Source of the DNA: Exophiala sp. HKRS030
Lineage: Eukaryota; Ascomycota; Eurotiomycetes; Chaetothyriales; Herpotrichiellaceae
NCBI GenBank assembly: GCA_023897205.1
Contig: JAHWDD010000006.1
Coordinates: 682,001 to 746,000 of the forward strand
Direction of reading: 5' to 3'
Length of the DNA: 64,000 nt
The position numbers and the translations under genes were made by a program. The notes below the pieces were generated by a model. The model saw only the letters and a list, made by a program, of their open reading frames with translations, did no database searches and was not told the DNA's origin. Positions 57,149 to 64,000 of the stretch are shown in pieces. Every line of letters begins with the position of its first letter. The stretch's first letter is position 1.

Positions 57149-59122
57149 TCAACCTAATCGGACTCCTGCCTGCTTGTTCTTCTTTCCCATTGCCCCCTGG
57201 GCATTGTTCATACCCGTCGCCTGGCTACTGTCCAAGATACTGGCAGCTTCGCGTTTCTTCTCCTCCGCTACCTTCTTCATATGCTTCTCTGTCTTCAGCT
57301 TACCACTGCCCTTGCCGTGGAATTGATGACTGAGGTGCTTGAACGCTTCTTTCTGATTCATCAGCCGACCATCATCATCCACATATTTGATCTGCACATC
57401 TGGCTTGTATTCGCGGTTGAAGGCAGCAGCAGCTTGGATGGAGCTTTGATGTTCTCGTTGGGTGTTCTGCCAACGTGCATGTTCTTCTCGTTCTTTGACG
57501 GACATTCCAGTCAATTTTCCAGACTGTCGGTCGCGCTCACGCTGCATACGCGCTTTCTGTTCATTCTCATGCTCACGGAGACGTGCTTCAATTATGAACT
57601 TCTGGCGATCCTTGTACAGAGAATTCTTGTCATGGGCATCGCTCTCCTTGACCAGGCCGCGCTGTCGTAGAAGACTGAGAGCGGCTCCAAGACCCTGGTC
57701 GAGTGTCTTCTCTTCATCAAGACCGGAGTGAGAAATGTCTGGAGTATGGGTAGATTGTTCTCGTCGTAGCCTCTCGAGGAGTTCTTCTTCATTTTCCACA
57801 CCAGCATATGCCTCGCCCATAGGTTGGTCTTCGTCCTCGTGTTGGCCAGCCGACTCCTCGGGTGACTCCTCCTTCTCGATTGACTTGACAAGTTTCGGCT
57901 CGAGCTGTTCGTCCTTCGGACGGGATGACAGGTTATCCAGAAATACAGTAGTGTCATCAAGTACCAGACCTCCGTCAGTTTCCCCTGATGCTTCGGCTTC
58001 GTTCTGCTCTTCTTCTTGGAGTTGTTTTATGATATCTTCAGGTTTCCGTTTCTGCTTCTTCAGCACTGCCGCCCTGCTTCTCGCGAGGGCATTCGCAAGA
58101 TCGTCGTCATCATTAAAATTGTCCTCGACTTTCCGGGCCCGAGAAGCCGGTTGCGCAGAATCGACTTCCATGGCGTCGCCAGTTATACTGGCTTGCACAG
58201 GGAATATATCATCTTCGTCTACCGTCTTCTGGCGCTTCGAGGTCTTTTTACTCTTTTTGGGCTTCTTGATCTTGACTTCCATATAATCTGAGACGGGCTC
58301 AGGTTTTAAAATATCAAGGCTGATGGTATTTTTCAACACGTCCCCAATTTGCTGGCGTTTAGACTCGCGTTCATCCATAGCACCCTGAGCATCCAGCGTG
58401 AATGCCTTCCGTTTCTTATCGTCATATTGCGATAGAAGACCCTTCTCGGAATCGTCGTTGACATCATATGCCTTCTTTTTCTTCAGCTCGAGCTTTTCAT
58501 TGACCTTGTCGCGAGCTTTAATCTCCGCATTTTCAAGGATATCATCCTCGTCGCTTCCATCATCCTTGCCGATTTCGGTGTCTTTCAGCGTCAGAATTTG
58601 TTCGCCTAGGCCTTCATCAAAATCGCCAATCTCGTGTGCAACCTGGACGCCAGCGAGGTCCTTTGCAGAGTATTCAATGGCCGCCTCTCTTTCTCGTTCA
58701 GCCAGTTCCCGGGCCAAACGCTCTGCCCTTTCCCGCTCGATCTTTGCTTGACGCTTCTTCTGTCCCTTCAACCATGCTTTTGTATCGTCGATATCATCAT
58801 CGACTTCTCCAAGACCTCGACCCTCGAGCTTTTTAGCTCTGGCCTCGGCATCTCTTCTCTTCTGGATCTCTCGTTTCCGTTTCTCTCGGTCAAGGCGTTT
58901 CTGTTCTTCTTCCCGGACTTTGTTCCAATTCCCGAACCCAGCGGCTTCTCGAGTCTCGAGGGTAGAGGCAGGCTCTTGGTCGCTGTCGTCATCGTCGCTT
59001 GGAGAATGTTCCTTGAATGATGGTCCTTCAGATGCTGGTGGAGGCTGTCCACTTACGCTGAGTAATGGCAAACCCAGGCTCTTCCTGAGCTTGTTCATCT
59101 GCTCGATATCCGCAGCTGCCAT
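57149..59122 (-). CDS. snu66: Snu66/SART1, U4/U6.U5 tri-snRNP component
   Basis: Nuclear splicing factor of the tri-snRNP, needed for spliceosome activation; 657 aa, single exon. The extreme N-terminus has EQMNKLRKSLGLPLL (about 7-21), matching the HIND motif that binds the ubiquitin-like protein Hub1. The family stretch NWNKVREEEQKRLDREKRK follows. Long Lys/Glu-rich coiled regions alternate with acidic linkers. The conserved C-terminal SART-1 block includes DQGLGAALSLLRQRG, then KPDVQIKYVDDDGRLMNQKEAFKHLSHQFHGKGSGK and a basic end. Start ATG 59122 follows an upstream stretch open in the same frame that looks like leader. I see only one HIND. Confidence 0.92.
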   Translation of the reverse strand: MAAADIEQMNKLRKSLGLPLLSVSGQPPPASEGPSFKEHSPSDDDDSDQEPASTLETREAAGFGNWNKVREEEQKRLDREKRKREIQKRRDAEARAKKLEGRGLGEVDDDIDDTKAWLKGQKKRQAKIERERAERLARELAEREREAAIEYSAKDLAGVQVAHEIGDFDEGLGEQILTLKDTEIGKDDGSDEDDILENAEIKARDKVNEKLELKKKKAYDVNDDSEKGLLSQYDDKKRKAFTLDAQGAMDERESKRQQIGDVLKNTISLDILKPEPVSDYMEVKIKKPKKSKKTSKRQKTVDEDDIFPVQASITGDAMEVDSAQPASRARKVEDNFNDDDDLANALARSRAAVLKKQKRKPEDIIKQLQEEEQNEAEASGETDGGLVLDDTTVFLDNLSSRPKDEQLEPKLVKSIEKEESPEESAGQHEDEDQPMGEAYAGVENEEELLERLRREQSTHTPDISHSGLDEEKTLDQGLGAALSLLRQRGLVKESDAHDKNSLYKDRQKFIIEARLREHENEQKARMQRERDRQSGKLTGMSVKEREEHARWQNTQREHQSSIQAAAAFNREYKPDVQIKYVDDDGRLMNQKEAFKHLSHQFHGKGSGKLKTEKHMKKVAEEKKREAASILDSSQATGMNNAQGAMGKKNKQAGVRLG

Positions 59123-59645
59123 GATGATAGTCGGCTGCAACGAAGATGCGAAATGTGGTGCACAAATGTTCTGCAAATCGAGGCAAACGAGAAATGAAGG
59201 CGCGGGCAAAATTATTACGGGACGTCTGTTTGACGTGAACCGCCACTTGTGGTTCACTCCAGGACTACGGAGGGGTGCAAGTGGCTATTAGCGCAGTGGC
59301 ACAGAAACCACTGGTAATTCAGGACTTTCGATGAAGGTGCAACATTCGTAAGTCCCAGCTATTCGTCTTATCCACGACTACAGGATTACTTTCTGAGAGA
59401 ATTAGGTAAAGGTTCAAGACGAAGCGCGGGGCAATACATGGAATAGATCGGTCTGACCGCCAGAAAGAGACACTCAAGGCCCGGTAACAGCATCCTGTTT
59501 TTTCTTCGTTTTACTGGAGATGCATAAGGCTAGGGTCGGATATTTAGTGAGAGACAGGCCCTTTTGGTCTCGGCTGGGAGGTCAGACAGTAAGCCCTCCT
59601 ACGAGCGGGCAAGCGAGTAGTTGCCCACTTTTGCTATGAGGCAGT
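59123..59645. other. Intergenic region
   Basis: About 520 bp between the Snu66 start and the Thi5 stop. No gene seen. Confidence 0.5.
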
Positions 59646-60842
59646 CTATGCCGCGACAGCTTCAAGGCGTCTCAAGCCGCCACTAGCTCTAATGGAGCAC
59701 TGCAAGTCTGCCATGCGTTTCTGATCACCTGTTGGATCCGGACTCTCGCCCTGCAACCTCCAGCCCAAGAAGTCGTTGGTATAGTTGGGCGCGAAGCCCT
59801 TCTCCAACACACCGAGACGCTTGCCGTAAGCAGTGACCTTGTCCCAGTCACGACGGACATTCTTCAGATCCATGCTGAAGTATGGGAAGCTGCGCTCGTA
59901 CATCTTGCGATTCAAGGCCGTGTTCATGACCGGCTTGAAGTCGACGTACTCCTTCCACGCCGCCTCAGGGTCTCGGAGGACAAAATCGGTGGCTCGTTTG
60001 ACGGCACGCATGAAGGCACGGACTTTGTCGGGATGTTCGGCCAAAAAGGCCTCGTTGCCAATGTACAAGATGGTACAGAAGCAGCAGCATCCCAGCTCGG
60101 CGAGCTCGTCAATGCGGAGCATTTGGACATCGGACTTGGGCCGGCCCTGAGATTCGAGCCAATGTTCAAGCTCAACCATTTGGACGTTCTCGAGGCCGAT
60201 GCCGGCGTCGATGGTGCCTTCGATAATGGCTTTGGAGACGTTCATGCCACAGCGGACAGCCGTGTAGTCGGATGGGGCCATGCCGTAATGGGAGGTCAGT
60301 TCGTCGATTTGGATCTTACCGAACTCGCCGACGTAGCCGATGCGTTTGCCCTTGAGGGTGCGGAAGTCGGGTGTGATGCCGCTTGACTTCAGATAGACAA
60401 CCCCTGTGAAGGGTTCGTCGAGCAAGCTGCCGATTGATTGAACGGGGAAGCTACGAGCTTTAGCCTATTGCGTGTGAGTTTGACATGGTCGATAGACATT
60501 CAAAGAGAGCGGGGGAGCATACGGCGAGAGTGTGGATCATGGCTTTGAAGCCGAGATCAGCCTTCCCGGTGCCAATGATCTCTGTGACATCCTGGGCATG
60601 GTCAGCTCGTCGTGGATATTGGATGAGAGGGGAATGAAAAGCCGTACGCCGGGGTCATTGGGTTCAAGGAGAGCAACCTTGATGCCTTCGTCTGCGAAGT
60701 AGCCCTTGGCTTGAGCAAGGTAGAGAGGGGCGTGGTATGGCGTAGCGTGCCTGCGGGACTAAGTGTGAGTAAACACTGTTTTTGACCAAGGTAACAAACG
60801 TAAGTACCAATTGGTTAAGAAGACAATCTTGTCAGTCGACAT
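59646..60842 (-). CDS. nmt1: Thi5/Nmt1 HMP-phosphate synthase (thiamine pyrimidine synthesis)
   Basis: Makes 4-amino-5-hydroxymethyl-2-methylpyrimidine phosphate from PLP and an active-site histidine, a single-turnover enzyme that is consumed. Four coding exons: 60808..60842 (11 codons plus 2 nt), 60648..60750, 60523..60591 and 59646..60464; 341 aa, against 340 for yeast Thi5. All exon phases close. The spliced N-terminus reads [24 protein letters not shown]. Exon 3 carries [10 protein letters not shown] with Lys62 and His66 at exactly the yeast positions for PLP binding and the histidine donor. The iron-linked CCCFC motif falls at 195-199, again the yeast position. The leader holds a TPP riboswitch, so expression should fall when thiamine is plentiful. 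Confidence 0.95.
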
Positions 60843-60877
60843 CTTGACGTGATTTCAAGGTCGAAAATCTGTAAGAG

Positions 60878-60925
60878 TCAGCGATCCCCCTCCACAGAGG
60901 TGGATGTCGATGTCAAAGAAGGCAT
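60878..60925 (-). promoter_or_regulatory. Short uORF starting inside the aptamer closing stem
   Basis: ATG at 60925 follows directly from the 3' strand of P1 (AAGGACATG) and opens a 15-codon uORF that stops at 60878, before the main ATG at 60842. It would be present only in transcripts that retain the aptamer intron. Confidence 0.55.
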
Positions 60926-61062
60926 GTCCTTTCGCTGGTATTATCCAGATCAAGTTCTCCGGTATTTCTCAGATCGAGCTTTCACGTCCTCAGAGCTGTT
61001 GATTCTTGCCGTCGACGACTCAGTCCTCTGGAAAGAGAAGAGAGCGTGACTCAGCAAGGACA
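60925..61062 (-). promoter_or_regulatory. TPP riboswitch aptamer in the nmt1 leader
   Basis: Eukaryotic thiamine pyrophosphate aptamer read on the minus strand. The diagnostic CTGAGA lies at 60967..60972, followed by AAATACC. Then come the conserved TTGATCTGGATAATACC and CAGCGAAAGGA, which bind the diphosphate and form helices P4/P5. A seven-pair closing stem P1 can form between TGTCCTT at 61056..61062 and AAGGACA at 60925..60931; this fixes the stated ends. The 5' strand of P2 and the variable P3 arm are not resolved by eye, so the 5' boundary is less certain. Class and gene context agree. Confidence 0.93.
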
Positions 61063-61110
61063 CAGAAATGAGGGGCAAAGTCGAACACCCGGCATGCAAT
61101 CTTCGCATAT

Positions 61111-61158
61111 TTACCTTGACCTTGATAACTGGACAAGGTCCATTGCGAAAGGCGCCAT
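61111..61158 (-). promoter_or_regulatory. Upstream ORF ending on the proximal splice donor
   Basis: ATG at 61158 opens a 15-codon uORF, with a second in-frame ATG at 61143, ending in a TAA that is part of the donor AGGTAAAT. Splicing from that donor removes the stop and joins the uORF to sequence past the acceptor. The frame then runs over the nmt1 ATG out of frame and stops just after it. Splicing from the distal donor removes the uORF entirely. Confidence 0.6.
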
Positions 61159-61180
61159 GACTCCCAGAGTACTGTCGTAC

Positions 61181-62216
61181 CAGGTAGTATGAGCTTTTCG
61201 TGGTGGTGGGAAAGGAAGGGAAGTAAGTAGAGCAGTAGAGGTGAAAATTGGAAGAGGAAGGGAGGGGGGAAAAGGAATGTGTCAAGCAGCTCCAGCAAGT
61301 CTGTTTTGTATTGTTTTTCCATGGAGGGGCAACCTGCATCTTCATCCATGTGGACTGATGATTGTAATTGACTGGTGGAGCACAGAGAGGAGCCATTCGT
61401 GTTGCGTTTTCGTAGAGCTGCGGCGAAGAACCGGCCGGAGCAGGAAGAGCTACTGCCACAAAGGGACCAAAGTAGAGGTTGTGCAGCTGGCTAGTAGTTG
61501 TATCGTCGATGATGAGAGTGTCCTTTTCCTGTTGAACCTCTGTGAACCTACCTTATTTGATGGTTGTGTGAGAGCTCGTTGCCGCTCAGAGTACATACTT
61601 TGTATGTTCACAGGCTCCGACAAGTACACTGGAAGACTTCGGAAATTGGCATAAAACCCGACCGTCAGTTGGGAGTGACTGCAGACAAGCCCTCTTTATG
61701 ATTTCCATCTCTTGAGTACTCGTAGGGATCCAGATTGGCTGCAGGTCAGAGAGTGACTGGGCTCGGTGTAGCGAGCGACTCTCGGTCGAGATAATATTGC
61801 ATAACGGCCGAAATGGTGGGAGCCTGGTCGTCGACAAATAAATACCAAGGGCCTCCTTACCTTCTCCATTCTCCTGCCATCTAATCAGGTCCATTTGATT
61901 AGCTTAAGAAGCATCTTGTTCTTGGAAAGACTGACATTGTCCTGATTGATACTGCTGTTCCGCTTCTACAAGAAGTGAAGGTCTGGCACGGGGCCTACAG
62001 AATCTCCGGCACCGGTGCCGACTTATCAATCAGATAATCAAGAGGCGCCTCGACAGGCCGCGCCGCTAAGCTACGCAACGCCCAATCGTTAACAATCCCA
62101 TGCCTATTGGCCATCCACTCGAGAAGCATCTGCACCCAAAATTCTCTTAGTTTGGACCCTGGTCGAAAAAAGTGCCCCGGTATATCTGATCCCCGACCGG
62201 CGCATGCGATTCCACC
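61181..62216. other. Divergent promoter region, nmt1 / Aim32-like genes
   Basis: About 1 kb with the upstream leader and promoter of nmt1 and the promoter of the next plus-strand gene. Frames such as 61241..61654 are not family members. No gene seen. Confidence 0.5.
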
Positions 62217-63389
62217 ATGCCTACTGTCCAACGCACTCGCTCCCATAATCCTCCCACGCACCCTCCTCCTTCCTCCTCTCGATTCTCCAGAATGTCTCTG
62301 TTACGCGGCGTCAAGACGTTCCTGGGCTCGGGTTCTTCGTCGCAGCACTCTACAGGCTTCATCACTGCGCGAACAGAGACGGAGCTGTTCCCCGCCACAC
62401 ACCCCGACATCGATGGCGAAGAATGCTTAAGAGATTGCGATTCCTGCACGACGCACTACCCCAAGAAATTCTCCATTGACGAGAGCGACAAGCTCTATGG
62501 GCATGTCAAAGGATGGAACACCCACCTCATCGTGGGCACGGGGCAGTCCGACTGGGTTCGCGACGTCACAGACATTAAACACAGCGTCATGCATGCCGTG
62601 GGCAAAGCTGGTGTAGAGAGGGAGAATGGCAAGATCATGCTCAGCGCAAGTAACATGCCTAGTGGAACGGACGACCACGGTGATACAGTCGAACAAGGGA
62701 CGAGCGATTGTATGCTATTGCCCAGTTGGGTCATGATCGAGAAGGTTGCGCCGAGTCAAGTCAACAAGTTGTTGACTGAGGTGGTAGAACAGAGCGTCAC
62801 GAACGAAACACCTCTTGTGCAGAAAGCAGCAACACAGAATGGACATTCACAAACACCGACCGCGAATGGAAGTCACGTACAAGAGAACGCAGATGAATCA
62901 AACAATAGACTCGACCCTGCACCCGTACCCGCCTCGATATCCTCGTCCTTCACCATCAAACACATTCCACACGATTATCTCATCCTTATGTGCAGTCACA
63001 AGACCCGAGACGCTAGATGTGGTCAGTCCGCGCCTCTTTTGCGCAAAGAATTCGAACGAATCTTGCGACCAATGGGTATGTACCGGGACATGCATGATGA
63101 AAGACCTGGTGGTGTAGGAATATATTTTATCAACCATGTGGGCGGCCACAAGTACAGTGCCAACGTAATGATCTATCGACGAGAAGGACGGAGGAAGGAT
63201 GGGACGGATGAAGAGATCGACGGCGCTCCACTGGCGAAAGAAGCGGTACAGCTGATCTGGCTGGCTAGGGTGCGGCCTGAGGACTGTGAAAACATTGTCA
63301 AGTTCACAGTCCTCCAAGGGAAGGTAGTCAAACCGAAGAGTCAGTTGCGAGGTGGTTTTGATCGGGAGAGAGGTCTGACGAGTTGGTGA
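62217..63389 (+). CDS. Aim32-like [2Fe-2S] thioredoxin-fold protein
   Basis: Sucrase/ferredoxin-like family (Pfam PF06999), as yeast Aim32, a mitochondrial thioredoxin-like [2Fe-2S] protein involved in redox quality control of imported proteins. Single exon, 390 aa. The N-terminal ~60 residues are Ser/Arg-rich and could act as a targeting sequence; an internal Met26 (MSLLRGVKTFLG) is an alternative start. A Cys cluster CLRDCDSC follows near 70-77. The C-terminal thioredoxin-like half has CSHKTRDARCGQSAPLL (about 258-274) and FINHVGGHKYSANVMIY (about 302-318), the family's HxGGH motif that supplies histidine ligands. A disordered segment of about 60 residues separates the two parts. ATG 62217 is the first in frame. 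Confidence 0.88.
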   Translation: MPTVQRTRSHNPPTHPPPSSSRFSRMSLLRGVKTFLGSGSSSQHSTGFITARTETELFPATHPDIDGEECLRDCDSCTTHYPKKFSIDESDKLYGHVKGWNTHLIVGTGQSDWVRDVTDIKHSVMHAVGKAGVERENGKIMLSASNMPSGTDDHGDTVEQGTSDCMLLPSWVMIEKVAPSQVNKLLTEVVEQSVTNETPLVQKAATQNGHSQTPTANGSHVQENADESNNRLDPAPVPASISSSFTIKHIPHDYLILMCSHKTRDARCGQSAPLLRKEFERILRPMGMYRDMHDERPGGVGIYFINHVGGHKYSANVMIYRREGRRKDGTDEEIDGAPLAKEAVQLIWLARVRPEDCENIVKFTVLQGKVVKPKSQLRGGFDRERGLTSW

Positions 63390-64000
63390 AGGAACCGGAG
63401 GTATCTGCTTGTCTGATTCGAAAAGCGAGTTATAGATTTTGCAAGCATAGAATCTTGTCCACAAGTCATGCCCTGCGAGGAAGGATGAATTTGATGGTAA
63501 GAGGATGCTAGTCGGCATTAGATGAACATGAATATACAGTAATGACCAAGTGAAACATCATAGGCCTGAGGAGGAGAGAATGATTCGCGTGGACATTTGC
63601 AACCATTCTTTGATTATATTGTCTTGTTTTATTGGAAATTTTGAGGGATGGGGATGGGATGTAGACAATAGCCTTGGTTTTGCCCAGTGATCATTCCTCG
63701 ACGAGGATCAACACTAAGCTTGGGAATAAGACGTCTCCCTACACACCACTTTCAGCCGGCCGAGTTCAGCCTCAGAGAGGCGAGCTCAAGGCCAGCCTTG
63801 CCCAGAGGGCGTGAAAAGGTCTCGGGTCAATCTCAGTTCTGTCGACTGGGTTGGACATTAATGGAAGTGCGATAATATCTCCGCAGGAATAGTCGAGACG
63901 TTCACAACAATCAACCTAGCACATCCTATGTCCCGAAGGAGCATTGAGAGGAAGGGATCGTTGTGACACAGAACTTGTTGTTGAGGAAGAAGAAAAGAGG
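63390..64000. other. 3' flank of the Aim32-like gene
   Basis: About 610 bp to the window end. It includes a T-rich stretch near 63600-63650. No gene seen. Confidence 0.5.

Larger units (their letters stand above)
60869..61114 (-). promoter_or_regulatory. Predicted leader intron containing the aptamer
   Basis: Candidate 5'-UTR intron. Proximal donor GTAAAT begins at 61114; the acceptor is CTTACAG ending at 60869, preceded by a GCTGAC branch site. It spans the whole aptamer. A second, distal donor (GTACGA at 61180) could be joined to the same acceptor, and a second acceptor (CTTTCCAG ending at 61028) exists. Choice between these sites is the expected read-out of TPP. Confidence 0.65.

Overview
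The window is nuclear DNA from a filamentous ascomycete. The evidence is short spliceosomal introns (about 48-130 bp) with GT..AG ends and CTAAC/CTGAC-type branch sites, TPR/Sel1, DUF4050 and 2EXR/F-box-like proteins typical of Pezizomycotina, a Thi5/Nmt1 thiamine gene behind a eukaryotic TPP riboswitch, and an Sde2 splicing factor. A eurotiomycete is my best guess, but the order cannot be fixed from sequence alone. I see no prokaryotic, viral, transposase or CRISPR feature. Coordinates come from manual reading. Every completed multi-exon model adds to a multiple of three, but none has transcript support.

Layout, left to right: 5' part of an MFS transporter (minus, cut by the window edge); divergent Ca2+/H+-exchanger family protein (plus); Sel1-repeat Nif1-like protein (minus); 2.6 kb spacer; FAR-17a/AIG1-like membrane protein (plus); HhH-GPD DNA glycosylase (minus); frameshifted F-box-like gene (plus); DUF4050/Gag1-like protein, a small single-pass membrane protein, GPI inositol-deacylase Bst1 and a zinc alcohol dehydrogenase (all minus); 3.1 kb spacer; SulP sulfate permease (minus); 2.8 kb spacer; Ydj1-type DnaJ, a cytochrome P450 and Sde2 (minus); a DOCK-family protein (plus); 4 kb spacer; four-finger C2H2 factor (plus); 3.5 kb spacer; Ypd1 phosphotransfer protein (minus); 4.8 kb spacer; mitochondrial aspartate aminotransferase, Snu66/SART1 and Thi5/Nmt1 with its TPP riboswitch leader (minus); Aim32-like protein (plus).

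Most genes are unrelated housekeeping or signalling genes, not a pathway cluster. Two encode splicing proteins linked to ubiquitin-like folds: Sde2 with its own UBL and GGKGG processing site, and Snu66 with a Hub1-binding HIND motif. The P450 stands alone and I see no secondary-metabolite backbone gene.

The most notable region is 60.8-61.2 kb. A TPP aptamer lies inside a predicted 5'-leader intron of the thiamine gene. One aptamer strand is complementary to sequence just upstream of a proximal splice donor, and upstream ORFs are kept or removed by splice choice. This is a complete candidate for thiamine-controlled alternative splicing of the type known from Neurospora NMT1. Other points of interest are a DOCK protein that appears to lack most of its DHR-2 domain, a CAX-family protein whose first cation-binding motif has Gln for Glu, a one-base frameshift in an A6 run, and a short inverted motif (GTACGGAGTAC / GTACTCCGTAC) scattered through the intergenic DNA.
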